A DNA stretch of 64,000 nucleotides from Actinoplanes philippinensis (GCF_900113015.1 NZ_FONV01000005.1:62001-126000), one strand, 5' to 3'. Positions 51,602-61,824 are shown, counted from the stretch's first letter. Program-made: numbers and translations. Notes: generated by a model not told the origin, from the letters alone.

Positions 51602-53533
51602 TCAGGCCTCCTTCACGCGCGAGGAGACGGGCTCCTCGGTCTGGCTGCTGCGCAGGACACGGCCGAGGCCGCTGACCCTGGGCGACAGGAACGCCTTGGT
51701 GCTGGCGAGAACCGTCATGATCGGGTGACGGAACAGGAACACCACGATCAGGTCGAGCACGGTCGAGAGACCCAGCGCGAACGCGAGGCCCTGCACCTGG
51801 CCGATCGACACGATGTAGAGAACCACGGCACACATGATCGTGATGGCGTTCGCCGAAAGGATCGTCCGCTTGGCGCGCTGCCATGCTCGCGGCACCGCGC
51901 TGCGCGGGCTCCGGCCCTCGTGGATCTCGTCCTTGAGACGCTCGAAGTAGATGACGAACGAGTCCGCCGCCACACCGAGCGAGACGATGAACCCGACGAT
52001 GCCGGCCAGCGTCAGGGTGAAGCCGATCGAGCGGCCCAGGAAGACCAGGGCGCCGAAGGTGAGCAGAGCGGAGAGGAACAGGCTCAGGAAGATCACCAGG
52101 CCGAGCAGGCGGTAGTAGAAGAACGCGTAGATCGCCACCAGGCCGAGGCCGATGGCCGCGGCGAGCAGACCCGCCTCCAGCTGCTGGCTGCCGACGGTCG
52201 CGGTGATCGTCTGGGCCGGGCCCGCCTGGAAGGTCACCGGGATGGCGCCGAAGTTCAGCTGGTCGGCGAGCTGCTTGGCGCTCACCGCGTCGAAGTCGCC
52301 GGTGATCTGCGACTTGCCGGTCAGCACCGCCTGGATCTGCGGGGCGGAGATGACCGTCTTGTCGAGGACCACGGCCACCGAGCAGTGGACCTCACCCTGC
52401 GAGCCGAACGCCGAGGCCGCGATGTAGCACGGCTCGGTCGCGCCGGCCTGGAACGCCTTGCGGGTCAGTCCGGCCCACTTGGTCTGCCCCTCGCTCTTGA
52501 AGTCGAGCGAGACGACCCACTGGTTGGTGGTGCTGTCCAGCTGCGGGGCGGCCTCGCTGATGTCGTCACCGACCACCTCGGCCTTGTCCAGCAGCACCTT
52601 GGCGCCCTGGTAGCAGGCGACGACCTCGCTGTTGATGTCGTCGATCGCGCCGTTCGGCCGCTGGTCGAGCTGCTGACAGCCGATCGTCGGCACGTTGAAC
52701 TGCATCTTCGGGTCGAGCGCGTTGACCTCTTCGCCGGTCAGCGACGCGAACGCCTTGAACGGCAGGCCCGCGGCCGGGTCGGTGGTCAGGTCCACCGGCG
52801 CGGTCAGCTTCTCGGCGGCGGCCCACGCCGGGCCCACCTTCTTCGCGATCTCCGCGCGCAGCGCCTGCACGTTCGGCGCGACCGGCGCCGGAGCGGCGGC
52901 GGACGCCGTCGGGGCCGGAGCGGCCGCGGACGGCGCGGCCGACGGGGCGACGCTCGGGCTCGGCGCCTCCGCGCCGCCGCCCTGGCCACCGGTCGGCGCC
53001 GACTTGGCGACCTCCGGAGCGCCGCTCGCGCCGCCCGACGGCTTCGCCGACGCGGCGCCGGAGGCGGCCGGGGCGCCGCTCGCCGGGGCGCTCGGCGCCG
53101 CGCTGGGCGGGTTGATCGCGGTCGCGGCGACGTCGCCGGTCACCCCGGTGAGCAGGCGGAACCGCATGTTCGCGGCCTGCCCGAGGCTTTTCAGCTGCTC
53201 CTTGGCCTCACCGGCGAGCGAGACGACGATGGTGTCCTGGCCCTGGATGACCACCTCGGCCTCGGAGACGCCGAGCGCGTCGACCCGGCTCTGGATGATC
53301 TCCCGGGCCTTCTCCATCGCATCCGGCGCGGGCGTGCCGCCGGCCTGCGACGCGATGTAGGTGGCCTGCGTGCCGCCGATCAGGTCGAGGCCCAGCTTCG
53401 GCTCCAGGCGGTCCCGCCAGCTGCCCGACGCGCCGGCCGCGAAGAAGACGAGCAGATAGAGGACTGCGAAGACCAGACCGAGCACGCCGAGTTGGCGTCC
53501 AGGATGCATTTGTCCCTGTGGTGGTCGTGCCAC
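51602..53533 (-). CDS. secD: Protein translocase subunit SecD
   Basis: RND-type export factor of 643 residues. The N-terminal helix (VLGLVFAVLYLLVFFAAGA) is followed by GLDLIGGTQATYIAS, the P1 head domain, and a C-terminal membrane block (GFTLTLAGIVGFIVSLGVAA, DSFVIYFERLKDEIHEGRS). Within the extracytoplasmic part an Ala/Pro/Gly/Ser-rich insertion of about 90 residues follows FRLLTGVTGD and lacks any domain pattern, probably a flexible spacer. GTG 53533 is taken as start; ATG 53509 is possible. Confidence 0.95.
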   Translation of the reverse strand: MARPPQGQMHPGRQLGVLGLVFAVLYLLVFFAAGASGSWRDRLEPKLGLDLIGGTQATYIASQAGGTPAPDAMEKAREIIQSRVDALGVSEAEVVIQGQDTIVVSLAGEAKEQLKSLGQAANMRFRLLTGVTGDVAATAINPPSAAPSAPASGAPAASGAASAKPSGGASGAPEVAKSAPTGGQGGGAEAPSPSVAPSAAPSAAAPAPTASAAAPAPVAPNVQALRAEIAKKVGPAWAAAEKLTAPVDLTTDPAAGLPFKAFASLTGEEVNALDPKMQFNVPTIGCQQLDQRPNGAIDDINSEVVACYQGAKVLLDKAEVVGDDISEAAPQLDSTTNQWVVSLDFKSEGQTKWAGLTRKAFQAGATEPCYIAASAFGSQGEVHCSVAVVLDKTVISAPQIQAVLTGKSQITGDFDAVSAKQLADQLNFGAIPVTFQAGPAQTITATVGSQQLEAGLLAAAIGLGLVAIYAFFYYRLLGLVIFLSLFLSALLTFGALVFLGRSIGFTLTLAGIVGFIVSLGVAADSFVIYFERLKDEIHEGRSPRSAVPRAWQRAKRTILSANAITIMCAVVLYIVSIGQVQGLAFALGLSTVLDLIVVFLFRHPIMTVLASTKAFLSPRVSGLGRVLRSSQTEEPVSSRVKEA

Positions 53534-53620
53534 GGCGTTTGGTCTCCCTGTGTATCGGCCGCGCGACGACGCGGCGCCATCTGTCTGTGACCGGCCGTCG
53601 ACTGTCGAACGGCGGGCTGA

Positions 53621-53657
53621 CGCACCGGCCCGTCATTACCTCAACGCGGCCGGTGCG
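53621..53657 (-). terminator. Hairpin between yajC and secD
   Basis: A 10-bp stem (CGCACCGGCC/GGCCGGTGCG) with a 17-nt loop, 17 bp after yajC. It may weaken read-through so that yajC and secDF are expressed at different levels. Confidence 0.55.
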
Positions 53658-53673
53658 TACGGGGAAATGCGGG

Positions 53674-54069
53674 TCAGTCCTGCTTGCGGATCTCGGTGAC
53701 GGGGCTCTCCGGCGCGTCGGCGTCCGTGTCCGCGGCGGGCGCGGGAACGTCGGGCTCCGGAATGACCTCGCCGGACTTCTGAACGATCTTGGCGATCGCC
53801 GGACGCGCGAACCGCACCTCGACGCCGGGCGAGATCTCCAGAAGGACCTCGTTGTCGACCACGCCGGTGACGGTGCCGTGCAGGCCGCCGATCGTCACGA
53901 TCTGGTCCCCCGGACCGAGCGAGCTCTGCATCTCCTGAGCCTGGCGGCGCTGCTTCTGCTGCGGCCTGATCAGGAAGAAGTAGAAGACGACGAAGAACAG
54001 CGCGATGATCAGGAACATCGAGTACTCACCGCCGCCGCTTGCGGCTTGGGCATAACTTGCCTCGGGCAC
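53674..54069 (-). CDS. yajC: Preprotein translocase subunit YajC
   Basis: Small partner of SecDF. The 131-residue protein has one membrane helix (MFLIIALFFVVFYFFLIRPQ) followed by QQKQRRQAQEMQSSLGPGD and VTIGGLHGTVTGVVDNEVLL, then an acidic tail. GTG 54069 is preferred because it leaves a short outer segment before the helix; an upstream start at 54099 would add ten basic residues. It precedes secD-secF on the same strand. Confidence 0.93.
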   Translation of the reverse strand: MPEASYAQAASGGGEYSMFLIIALFFVVFYFFLIRPQQKQRRQAQEMQSSLGPGDQIVTIGGLHGTVTGVVDNEVLLEISPGVEVRFARPAIAKIVQKSGEVIPEPDVPAPAADTDADAPESPVTEIRKQD

Positions 54070-54225
54070 GAAAAGGCCTTCCGTCAGCCGCCGGCGCAAC
54101 GAGGTGGGCGGGCGCCGCGGCGATATGCGAATCCGGATGGAACGGCGGCGAGTCTAATAGGTCAACCTGGAGATAACGAATGCGGCACACGTCACGTTCA
54201 CATCACGGGGGATAAGTAACGCTCA

Positions 54226-55272
54226 TCACGCGTCCCGGGCGAACAGGTCACCCTGGAACACGCCCGGGCGGCCGTCCGTCGGAGGCGTCCGGCCGAGGTG
54301 CGCCCAGCCGGCCTCGGTGGCCACCCGGCCCCGTGGGGTCCGGGCCAGCAGACCCGCCCGGACCAGGAACGGCTCGCACACCTCCTCGACCGTGTCGGAC
54401 TGCTCCCCCACGGCCACCGCCAGCGTGGAGAGACCGACCGGGCCGCCCTTGAACGAGTCGATCAGCGCACGCAGCACCGCCCGGTCCAGCCGGTCCAGGC
54501 CGAGGGCGTCGACGTCGTACACCTGAAGGGCCGCCTTCGACACCTCCTCGGTCACCACGCCGTCCGCCCGCACCTCGGCGAAGTCACGCACCCGGCGCAG
54601 CAGCCGGTTCGCGATACGCGGTGTGCCCCGGGACCGGCGGGCGATCTCCGCCGAGCCCTCCGGCGTGATGCTCACCCCCAGGATCCGGGCCGACCGGTGC
54701 AGCAACGCGTCCAGATCCTCGTGCGAGTAGAAGTCGAGATGGGCCACGAACCCGAACCGGTCACGCATCGGCCCGGACAGCAGGCCGGCCCGCGTCGTCG
54801 CGCCGACCAGCGTGAACGGCTCCACATCCAGCGGGATCGCGGTCGCGCCCGGCCCCTTGCCGACCACCACGTCGACCCGGAAGTCCTCCATGGCGCTGTA
54901 GAGCAGCTCCTCGGCCGGTTTCGCGATCCGGTGAATCTCGTCGATGAACAGCACGTCGCCCGGGGCCAGGCCGGTCAGGATCGCGGCCAGGTCGCCGGAG
55001 CGCTCGATCACCGGGCCGCTCGTCGTCCGGATACCGGTGCCGAGCTCGGCCGCCACGATGTTGGCCAGCGTCGTCTTGCCGAGGCCGGGCGGGCCGGAGA
55101 GCAGGATGTGGTCCGGTGGCGTGCCACGGCCCATCGACGCCTTCAGCAACAGCTCCAGCTGGTCGCGGACCCGGTGCTGGGCGATGAAGTCGGCCAGGCG
55201 GCGCGGGCGGACACTGGCCTCCGCGTCCAGCTCCTCGTCGAGCGGGTCCGGCGAGACGAGATCGTCGTTCAT
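54226..55272 (-). CDS. ruvB: Holliday junction branch-migration ATPase RuvB
   Basis: Hexameric motor of the RuvABC resolvasome. The 348-residue protein has Walker A in [16 protein letters not shown], Walker [11 protein letters not shown], sensor [18 protein letters not shown] and the arginine-finger region [17 protein letters not shown], plus a C-terminal winged helix. ATG 55272 follows GGAGGT; a longer frame to 55449 overlaps ruvA in another frame and is rejected. It is the last gene of ruvC-ruvA-ruvB. Confidence 0.97.
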   Translation of the reverse strand: MNDDLVSPDPLDEELDAEASVRPRRLADFIAQHRVRDQLELLLKASMGRGTPPDHILLSGPPGLGKTTLANIVAAELGTGIRTTSGPVIERSGDLAAILTGLAPGDVLFIDEIHRIAKPAEELLYSAMEDFRVDVVVGKGPGATAIPLDVEPFTLVGATTRAGLLSGPMRDRFGFVAHLDFYSHEDLDALLHRSARILGVSITPEGSAEIARRSRGTPRIANRLLRRVRDFAEVRADGVVTEEVSKAALQVYDVDALGLDRLDRAVLRALIDSFKGGPVGLSTLAVAVGEQSDTVEEVCEPFLVRAGLLARTPRGRVATEAGWAHLGRTPPTDGRPGVFQGDLFARDA

Positions 55273-55312
55273 CGGGTGACCTCCGCCGTGCCCGGGCGCC
55301 CCGGCAGGACGC

Positions 55313-55915
55313 TCATCGGGTCTTGCCCAGCAGACGGATCGCCTGGCGCAGCAGCACCGGCACCGGCGGCGTCTCACCGTCGATCGTCTCGGCGACCGCG
55401 GCCACCGCCTGATCGGCCTGCGACGCCGTCCAGCCGAGCGCCAGCACACCCTGCCGGACCTGCTCCTGCCAGGCGCCGTTCAGCAGACCCGACGAACCCG
55501 GGCCGGCCAGGCCGACCGGGCCGATCTTGTCCTTCAGCTCGACGATCATCTTCTCCGCGCCGCGCTTGCCGATGCCCGGGACGGCGGTCAGCACCGCGAC
55601 CTCACCGCCGGCCAGCGCCCGGCGTACCACATCGGGTTGATGAACCGCGAGAACCGCCTGCGCGATCCGCGGCCCGACCCCGTTGGCCGTCAGGAGCAGC
55701 TCGAAGAGCTGTTTCTCGTCCTCGTCGGCGAAGCCGAACAGGGTGAGCGAGTCCTCGCGGACGATGAGCGTCGTCGCGAGCCGAGCCTCGGCCCCGGTGC
55801 GCAGCCCGGCGAGCGTGCCCGGCGTGCAGAGGACCCGCATGCCGACACCACCCACCTCGACCACGGCGCTGTCGTGGAGGATCGCGGTCACCACACCGCG
55901 CACGCTGGCGATCAT
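55313..55915 (-). CDS. ruvA: Holliday junction-binding protein RuvA
   Basis: Tetramer that holds the four-way junction. The 200-residue protein has an OB-fold start ([20 protein letters not shown]), helix-hairpin-helix motifs ([18 protein letters not shown] and [20 protein letters not shown]) and a C-terminal three-helix domain ([20 protein letters not shown]) that contacts RuvB. It overlaps the end of ruvC by four bases. Confidence 0.97.
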   Translation of the reverse strand: MIASVRGVVTAILHDSAVVEVGGVGMRVLCTPGTLAGLRTGAEARLATTLIVREDSLTLFGFADEDEKQLFELLLTANGVGPRIAQAVLAVHQPDVVRRALAGGEVAVLTAVPGIGKRGAEKMIVELKDKIGPVGLAGPGSSGLLNGAWQEQVRQGVLALGWTASQADQAVAAVAETIDGETPPVPVLLRQAIRLLGKTR

Positions 55916-56442
55916 CGGCTGCTCCTGCGGGCGGCGGCAGCGGCCACCGCGGCTTGTTGAAGAGCGCGGGTGCCCCCGCGCCAGATGTGGCAGATGGCGA
56001 TGGCGATGGCGTCGGCCGCGTCCGCCGGCTTCGGCGGCGCGGACAGTTTCAGCAACCGGGTCACCATAGCGGTGACCTGCGCTTTGTCGGCGGTGCCGGA
56101 GCCGGTGACGGCCGCTTTGACCTCACTCGGCGTATACGTCCGGACGGGCAGCCCGGCCCGCGCGCCGGCCAGGATCGCCACCCCGCTGGCCTGCGCCGTG
56201 CCCATCACCGTCCGTGCGTTGTGCTGCGAGAACACCCGCTCGACGGCGACACTCTCCGGCTTGTACTGCTCGACGAGGGTGGCGAGGGTCCGGTCCAGGT
56301 GGAGCAGGCGCTGGGAGATGTCCTCGTCCGGATCGCTGCGCACCACCGTGTAGCCGATCAGCTTGCCCGGCCGCCCCGGCATCCCCTCGACGACGCCGAC
56401 GCCGCATCTCGTCAGCCCCGGATCGATGCCGAGCACCCGCAC
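55912..56442 (-). CDS. ruvC: Holliday junction endonuclease RuvC
   Basis: Cuts the junction symmetrically. The 176-residue protein begins [20 protein letters not shown] (first catalytic Asp), has [20 protein letters not shown] (catalytic Glu) and ends with [18 protein letters not shown] (last Asp pair). All four acidic positions of the RNase H-like fold appear present. The GTG start at 56442 gives the normal length. First gene of the ruv operon. Confidence 0.97.
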   Translation of the reverse strand: MRVLGIDPGLTRCGVGVVEGMPGRPGKLIGYTVVRSDPDEDISQRLLHLDRTLATLVEQYKPESVAVERVFSQHNARTVMGTAQASGVAILAGARAGLPVRTYTPSEVKAAVTGSGTADKAQVTAMVTRLLKLSAPPKPADAADAIAIAICHIWRGGTRALQQAAVAAAAARRSSR

Positions 56443-56542
56443 AGACAGCCTCCCCCTCGCGAACGTGTGTTCGACACCCTAATACGCGAGCCACTTGCGG
56501 CCGTCGCCGACACGCCTCGACGATGGAGCCGGGAGGCCGGTC

Positions 56543-57061
56543 ATGCACCTCATTCCGCCGATGGACGACGAGCCGCCAGCCGATTACGTCGCGTTCGTCA
56601 CTCTGCACGCTCCCGGACTGCGCGCGGAGGCCGCCCGGCTGGTCGGCGGGGCGCCGGTGGCCGAGCAGATCTACCTGGGCGTGCTCACCGACCTGGCCGG
56701 CCGATGGCGGTGGTTGCGGTGGCGGGGCCGGACCGAGAGCCACATGCGGCAGCGCCTGACGGCCCGGACCGCGCAGTGGCGCGACGAGCAGGTCTACGAG
56801 GTGGATGTCCGCGTCCTACGGCCGCCGGATCCGGTGGTCCCGGTCTTCACGCCGACCGGCAGCCTGGCATTACGCAAGGCAAAGATCATCGGGGGTACGG
56901 CCAGAGCCGACCTGGACGCCCTGGCCGACGCGGAGATCGCGTGGGTGCACGCCTACCTACGGTCCCAGTGGCGGCGCCTGCTCCGTTACGTGATCGGCAG
57001 CATCCTGCTCCTGGCCGTCATCGTCCAATACGTCACCTGGCTCGGCGCCGACCCGGTCTAG
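56543..57061 (+). CDS. Small C-terminally anchored membrane protein, unknown function
   Basis: A 172-residue protein. The soluble part has FVTLHAPGLRAEAARLVGGA followed by VAEQIYLGVLTDLAGRWRWL and a very basic Trp/Arg-rich stretch (RWRGRTESHMRQRLTARTAQ). It ends in one membrane helix (YVIGSILLLAVIVQYVTWLG). The N-terminal helices resemble the start of sigma-70 region 2, suggesting descent from an ECF-like factor, but no DNA-binding region 4 is present. ATG 56543 is set by GGGAGG upstream. Transcribed away from ruvC; convergent with the Uma2 gene, with 4-bp stop overlap. Confidence 0.75.
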   Translation: MHLIPPMDDEPPADYVAFVTLHAPGLRAEAARLVGGAPVAEQIYLGVLTDLAGRWRWLRWRGRTESHMRQRLTARTAQWRDEQVYEVDVRVLRPPDPVVPVFTPTGSLALRKAKIIGGTARADLDALADAEIAWVHAYLRSQWRRLLRYVIGSILLLAVIVQYVTWLGADPV

Positions 57062-57609
57062 CCCCGCCGATACTCCGCTTCGAGCTCGGAGACGAGCAGC
57101 GACCGCTCGACGACATGATCCGGCTTGTCGTCGTCCTCATCCAGACGCATGATCGTGATCACCCCGTCGTCCTTGGAACCTTCCGGGGTCTCCTCGACGA
57201 TCCAGTACTCCGGGATGCCGTGCTCGGCATACCAGAGCCTCTTCGCCACGAACTCACCATTGGGCGAGTTCTTCGAGACGATCTCGATGACCAGGGAATA
57301 AGCAGAGGGCGGCAGATACGAGTACTCCGCCGGGTCCTCCGGAGCGGGCTGCACCAACACCCCAAGATCCGGAAGACGAAGGTCCCGCGGCCGAACTCCC
57401 TTTACTCCACAGTCCTGGAGCACGTCGAGTCCGGCCGCGAAAAGGACGAGCATGAGACGCCTGGCCACCCGCTTGTGCCAGAAGGTGGTCGGCGTCATGA
57501 CGACGAGATTCCCGTGGTGCAGCTCATACCGGTAACCACGGGGCAGGGCGGCGAGATCTTCGACATCGATGTCCTCGATCGGGGGCAGGCGAAGACCCGG
57601 CTCGGTCAT
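57058..57609 (-). CDS. Uma2-family (DUF820) endonuclease-fold protein
   Basis: A 183-residue member of the PD-(D/E)XK-like Uma2 family, abundant in actinomycetes and cyanobacteria with unclear function. Visible are LPRGYRYELHHGNLVVMTPT, RLPDLGVLVQP (the PD position), YSLVIEIVSKNSPNGEFVAK (ExVSK catalytic segment) and KRLWYAEHGIPEYWIVE. The likely metal-binding Asp, Glu and Lys are kept. ATG 57609 is chosen; GTG 57612 or 57618 are possible. No partner gene suggests its role here. Confidence 0.87.
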   Translation of the reverse strand: MTEPGLRLPPIEDIDVEDLAALPRGYRYELHHGNLVVMTPTTFWHKRVARRLMLVLFAAGLDVLQDCGVKGVRPRDLRLPDLGVLVQPAPEDPAEYSYLPPSAYSLVIEIVSKNSPNGEFVAKRLWYAEHGIPEYWIVEETPEGSKDDGVITIMRLDEDDDKPDHVVERSLLVSELEAEYRRG

Positions 57610-57657
57610 CACAATCACCCCCTCATGCTACATGCCTAGTGTCCCTCCGCCTACCCG

Positions 57658-58410
57658 TCACTCGTCAATGGCGGCCAGGACCTCGTCGGAGATGTCGGCG
57701 TTGGAGTAGATGTTCTGCACGTCGTCGCAGTCCTCGAGGACGTCGACCAGCTTGAGCACCTTGCGGGCCGCCTCCTCGTCGAGCGGCACGTTCATCGTCG
57801 GGACCAGCGACGACTCGGCCGAGTCGTAGTCGATGCCCGCGCTCTGCAGCGCCGTGCGCACCGCGACCAGGTCGGTCGGCTCGCTGACCACCTCGAACGC
57901 CTCGCCCAGGTCGTTGATCTCCTCGGCGCCCGCGTCCAGGACGGCGAGCATCACGTCGTCCTCGGAGAGCGAACCCTTGGGGACGATCACCACGCCCTTG
58001 CGGTTGAACAGGTAGGAGACCGAGCCCGCGTCCGCGAACGTCCCGTTGTTACGGGTCAGCCGGGTGCGCACCTCGGTGGCCGCGCGGTTGCGGTTGTCGG
58101 TGAGGCACTCGATCAGGATCGCCACGCCGTTGGGCCCGTAGCCCTCATACATGATCGTCTGCCAGTCGGCGCCGCCCGCCTCCAGGCCGGAGCCCCGCTT
58201 GACGGCACGGTCGATGTTGTCGTTCGGAACCGACGACTTCTTCGCCTTCTGGATGGCGTCGTAGAGGGTCGGGTTACCCGACGGGTCACCACCGCCGGTC
58301 CGGGCCGCAACCTCGATGTTCTTGATCAGCTTGGCGAACATCTTGCCGCGCTTGGCGTCGATGACGGCCTTCTTGTGCTTGGTCGTCGCCCACTTGGAGT
58401 GGCCGGACAT
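57658..58410 (-). CDS. yebC: YebC/PmpR-family regulator / translation factor
   Basis: A 250-residue cytoplasmic protein of the TACO1/YebC family. Members act as transcriptional regulators or relieve ribosome stalling. It opens [20 protein letters not shown] with [17 protein letters not shown], then [20 protein letters not shown] and ends [18 protein letters not shown]. It lies just downstream of pdxT on the same strand, as in mycobacteria. Confidence 0.95.
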   Translation of the reverse strand: MSGHSKWATTKHKKAVIDAKRGKMFAKLIKNIEVAARTGGGDPSGNPTLYDAIQKAKKSSVPNDNIDRAVKRGSGLEAGGADWQTIMYEGYGPNGVAILIECLTDNRNRAATEVRTRLTRNNGTFADAGSVSYLFNRKGVVIVPKGSLSEDDVMLAVLDAGAEEINDLGEAFEVVSEPTDLVAVRTALQSAGIDYDSAESSLVPTMNVPLDEEAARKVLKLVDVLEDCDDVQNIYSNADISDEVLAAIDE

Positions 58411-58428
58411 GCGTAACCTCCGCTGTGA

Positions 58429-59025
58429 TCAAAGGGCCTGGCGGACCATCTCGACGAAGTACCGATGGACACGAAGGTCGCCGGTGAGCTCCGGGTGGAA
58501 AGCCGTGGCGAGCAGGTTCCCCTGCCGAACGGCCACAATCCTACCGGCGGCGTCCCCTTCAGCCACGCGGCCCAGCACCCGCACGTCGCGGCCGGTCTCC
58601 TCGACCCACGGAGCACGGATGAAGACGGCGTGGAACGGGCCGCCCTCGATGTCCTCGATCTCGACCGGCGCCTCGAACGAGTCGACCTGCCGGCCGAACG
58701 CGTTGCGCCGCACGGTCATGTCGATGCCCTGGAACGACTCCTGGTCCGGACGGCCGTCGAGCACCGTGCCGGCCAGCATGATCATGCCGGCGCAGGACCC
58801 GTACACCGGCATGCCGTCGGCGATCCGCTTGCGGATCGGGTCGAGGAGCCCGAACGAGACCGCGAGGTTGCTGATCGCCGTCGACTCCCCGCCCGGGATC
58901 ACCAGGCCGTCGACGCCGGCCAGCTCCTCCGGCCGGCGGACCGGCCGGGCCAGCACGTCCGACTCGGCCAGCGCGGACAGGTGTTCACGCACGTCGCCCT
59001 GAAGGGCCAGCACTCCGATGTTCAC
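58429..59025 (-). CDS. pdxT: Pyridoxal 5'-phosphate synthase glutaminase subunit
   Basis: Class I glutaminase that supplies ammonia to PdxS. The 198-residue protein has [36 protein letters not shown], the nucleophile Cys in [12 protein letters not shown], and the His-Glu pair in [14 protein letters not shown] 59025 gives the usual N-terminus. It is divergent from pdxS, separated by about 134 bp that must hold both promoters; in many actinobacteria these two genes share a strand. Confidence 0.96.
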   Translation of the reverse strand: MNIGVLALQGDVREHLSALAESDVLARPVRRPEELAGVDGLVIPGGESTAISNLAVSFGLLDPIRKRIADGMPVYGSCAGMIMLAGTVLDGRPDQESFQGIDMTVRRNAFGRQVDSFEAPVEIEDIEGGPFHAVFIRAPWVEETGRDVRVLGRVAEGDAAGRIVAVRQGNLLATAFHPELTGDLRVHRYFVEMVRQAL

Positions 59026-59159
59026 CGGCCCACCATATAAAGCAGGCCACCGGCCGCCCGATTGGCTATCGGAACCGGCGGCACGGCTGCATAGCATCCG
59101 ATCCGTCAGCCCGGTACCGCCACTTTTCACAGCCCGATCCCGCAAGGAGCCGAACCCAC

Positions 59160-60056
59160 ATGTCTGAGAACCAGCCCGCCATCGGAACCGCCCGCGTCAA
59201 GCGCGGCATGGCGGAGATGCTCAAGGGTGGCGTGATCATGGACGTGGTCAACGCCGAGCAGGCGAAGATCGCCGAGGACGCGGGCGCCGTCGCGGTCATG
59301 GCCCTGGAGCGGGTGCCCGCCGACATCCGGGCGCAGGGCGGCATCTCCCGGATGTCCGACCCCGACATGATCGACGGCATCATCAACGCGGTCTCCATCC
59401 CGGTGATGGCCAAGGCCCGGATCGGCCACTTCGTCGAGGCCCAGGTCCTCCAGTCGCTCGGTGTCGACTACGTCGACGAGTCCGAGGTGCTGTCCCCCGC
59501 CGACTTCGCCAACCACATCGACAAATGGCAGTTCACCGTGCCGTTCGTCTGCGGCGCCACCAACCTCGGCGAGGCTCTGCGCCGGATCACCGAGGGCGCC
59601 GCCATGATCCGCTCGAAGGGCGAGGCCGGCACCGGCGACGTCTCCAACGCCACCACGCACATGCGCCGGATCCGTGCCGAGATCCGCCGCCTGCAGACCC
59701 TGCCGGAGGACGAGCTCTACGTCGCGGCGAAGGAGCTGCAGGCGCCGTACGAGCTGGTCAAGGAGGTCGCCGAAGCCGGCCGCCTGCCGGTGGTCCTGTT
59801 CACCGCCGGCGGTATCGCCACCCCCGCCGACGCCGCGATGATGATGCAGCTCGGCGCCGAGGGCGTCTTCGTCGGCTCGGGCATCTTCAAGTCCGGCAAC
59901 CCGGCCCAGCGCGCCGCCGCGATCGTCAAGGCCACCACGTTCCACGACGACCCGGACGTGATCGCCAAGGTCTCCCGCGGTCTCGGCGAGGCCATGGTCG
60001 GCATCAACGTCGAGGACGAGCCGGTCCCCCACCGGCTCTCCGAGCGCGGCTGGTGA
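59160..60056 (+). CDS. pdxS: Pyridoxal 5'-phosphate synthase lyase subunit
   Basis: Makes PLP from ribose 5-phosphate, glyceraldehyde 3-phosphate and ammonia; the barrels form a dodecamer coated with PdxT. The 298-residue protein has [40 protein letters not shown] and [10 protein letters not shown], phosphate-binding [16 protein letters not shown], and [19 protein letters not shown] with [15 protein letters not shown] 59160 follows GCAAGGAG. A terminator palindrome follows. Confidence 0.97.
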   Translation: MSENQPAIGTARVKRGMAEMLKGGVIMDVVNAEQAKIAEDAGAVAVMALERVPADIRAQGGISRMSDPDMIDGIINAVSIPVMAKARIGHFVEAQVLQSLGVDYVDESEVLSPADFANHIDKWQFTVPFVCGATNLGEALRRITEGAAMIRSKGEAGTGDVSNATTHMRRIRAEIRRLQTLPEDELYVAAKELQAPYELVKEVAEAGRLPVVLFTAGGIATPADAAMMMQLGAEGVFVGSGIFKSGNPAQRAAAIVKATTFHDDPDVIAKVSRGLGEAMVGINVEDEPVPHRLSERGW

Positions 60057-60069
60057 TCCGGTCCGTCTC

Positions 60070-60095
60070 CCGCTGACCCACCGGTGGGTCAGCGG
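60070..60095. terminator. Bidirectional terminator between pdxS and a convergent gene
   Basis: A perfect 26-bp palindrome with CCGCTGACCC and GGGTCAGCGG as outer arms, 13 bp after pdxS. It overlaps the last codons of the convergent gene ending at 60089. Confidence 0.8.
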
Positions 60096-60649
60096 GCCTG
60101 GGCCGGGAGTGGTGGCTCGGCCGGCGGGGCCGGGGTGGGGACGGTCAGGACCGCGGGCAGCGGCGGGAGGTCCGGGAGGACCGGCTCGACGATGTCGAAG
60201 TACTCCGGGCGGGTGTAGCGGCGGTCGAGGCGCAGCAGCCGGACGAAGACGCGGCGGCGGGCGCTGAGCGCGTCGCGGACCAGGTCGGTGTGCACCTGCC
60301 GGGCCAGCACGACGCGGCGGCTGGTGGCGATCAGCGTGCGGACCGCCGGGTCGGCCGGGTCGAGGGGGACGGCCTGGAGCTGACGGGTCAGGTCGTTCTC
60401 GGCGGACTCGCGGTCGCCCGGCTCGGCGTCGAGGGCGAGCCGCGCCGCGGCGTACAGCTCGACCGTCTCGGCCTGCTCGGCCACGACGGCGGCGGCCGCC
60501 GCCCGGCGCATCAGATGCGCGTCGAGCGCACGCTCGGCCGACTGGGCCCGCGTGTGCAGGCGTTCCACCCGCTGGGCGGTCCAGCCGAGGTACGCCGAGA
60601 AGATCGCGGCCAGCACGACGACTCCCACCACCCACCACATGCCGGGCAT
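60089..60649 (-). CDS. Membrane-anchored helical protein of unknown function
   Basis: A 186-residue protein with an N-terminal membrane helix (MWWVVGVVVLAAIFSAYLGW), then a long helical cytoplasmic stretch (QRVERLHTRAQSAERALDAH). A domain ends in DLVRDALSARRRVFVRLLRL and RRYTRPEYFDIVEPVLPDLP, with a Pro-rich tail. The helix-plus-coiled-coil start resembles LemA-like proteins only loosely. It sits directly upstream of pimA on the same strand, the position of a conserved unknown gene in other actinobacteria, so a link to inner-membrane lipid synthesis is possible. The start is ATG 60649 or 60640, with TTG 60661 also open. Confidence 0.78.
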   Translation of the reverse strand: MPGMWWVVGVVVLAAIFSAYLGWTAQRVERLHTRAQSAERALDAHLMRRAAAAAVVAEQAETVELYAAARLALDAEPGDRESAENDLTRQLQAVPLDPADPAVRTLIATSRRVVLARQVHTDLVRDALSARRRVFVRLLRLDRRYTRPEYFDIVEPVLPDLPPLPAVLTVPTPAPPAEPPLPAQAR

Positions 60650-60679
60650 CGTAGTGCCCAACGTTTACACCACCAGTGG

Positions 60680-61816
60680 TCAGGACCACTCGTCGTCGAA
60701 AACTCTCCCGTCGGTGGCTTCGATGGCGGTGGCGTAGACCTCCAGCACCCGGTTGGCCACACTCGGCCAGTCGAACGCGCCGACGACGAGCCGGGCGCAC
60801 GATGCCAGCTCGGCACGACGGGCCGGATCATCCAGCAGCTCGCCCAGCAGACGGGTGAGGGATGCCTGGTCACCGTTGGGGAAGAGGGCTCCGGCGCGGC
60901 CTCCGTCGAGGACCCGGCGGAACGCGTCGAGGTCGCTGGCGGCGATCGTGGCGCCGGCCGCCATCGCCTCGGTGAGGATCATGCCGAAGCTCTCCCCGCC
61001 GGTGTTCGGGGCGACGTAGACGTCGACGCTGCGCAGCATCCGGGCCTTGTCCGGTTCGGAGACGAGGCCGAGGAACTCCACCCGGTCGTGGAGCTCCGCG
61101 GGGATGTCGTCGTAGAGCTCGTCGCGGTCGCCCGGGCCGGCCACGAGCAGCCGCAGGCCGGGCCGCTCCCGGGCGAGCGCCACGTACGCCGTACGCAGCA
61201 GGGGGAAGCCCTTGCGGGGCTCGGTGAACCGGCCGAGGAAACCGAGAGTGCCGCCGTCGCCGGGCCATCCGGGCAAGGGCGCAGCCGAGGCGAACTTGCG
61301 GACCGCGACGCCGTTGGGGATCTCGACCGCGCCGCCGCCGAGGTGTTCGACCTGGACCTTGCGGGCGAGTTCGCTGACCGCGATCCGGGCGGTGATCTTC
61401 TCCATCACCGGCTGGAGGAAGTTCTGCAGGCCGGCGAGCGCGCGGGAACGGGTCATCGCGGTGTGGAAGGTGGCGACGACGGGTCCGCGGGCGGAGAGCA
61501 CGGCCAGGAACGACAGGCTGGGCGAGAACGGCTCGTGGACGTGCAGGACGTCGAACTCGCCGTTCTTCAGCCAGCGCCGGACCCGGGCCGTGGAGATCGG
61601 GCCGAACGAGATCCGGGCGACCGAGCCGTTGTAGGGCAGCGGCACGGCACGCCCGGCGGACACCACGTAGGCGGGCACGTCGGCGTCGTCGTCGGCGGGG
61701 GCCAGGACACTGACCTCGTGACCGAGTTCGATCAGGGCCTCGGCCAGGTCCATGATGTGGTTCTGCACACCGCCCGGGACGTCGAAGGAGTAGGGCGAGA
61801 CGATCCCGATCCGCAC
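60680..61816 (-). CDS. pimA: Phosphatidylinositol alpha-mannosyltransferase
   Basis: GT4 glycosyltransferase that adds the first mannose to phosphatidylinositol at the inner face of the membrane. The 378-residue protein has IGIVSPYSFDVPGGVQNHIM, DVLHVHEPFSPSLSFLAV, the donor-binding LGFLGRFTEPRKGFPLLRTA and the EX7E segment in GGESFGMILTEAMAAGATIA. It follows patA by 8 bp in a pgsA-patA-pimA operon, the same order as in mycobacteria, which supports the specific name. Confidence 0.92.
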   Translation of the reverse strand: MRIGIVSPYSFDVPGGVQNHIMDLAEALIELGHEVSVLAPADDDADVPAYVVSAGRAVPLPYNGSVARISFGPISTARVRRWLKNGEFDVLHVHEPFSPSLSFLAVLSARGPVVATFHTAMTRSRALAGLQNFLQPVMEKITARIAVSELARKVQVEHLGGGAVEIPNGVAVRKFASAAPLPGWPGDGGTLGFLGRFTEPRKGFPLLRTAYVALARERPGLRLLVAGPGDRDELYDDIPAELHDRVEFLGLVSEPDKARMLRSVDVYVAPNTGGESFGMILTEAMAAGATIAASDLDAFRRVLDGGRAGALFPNGDQASLTRLLGELLDDPARRAELASCARLVVGAFDWPSVANRVLEVYATAIEATDGRVFDDEWS

Positions 61817-61824
61817 CGGGCCTC

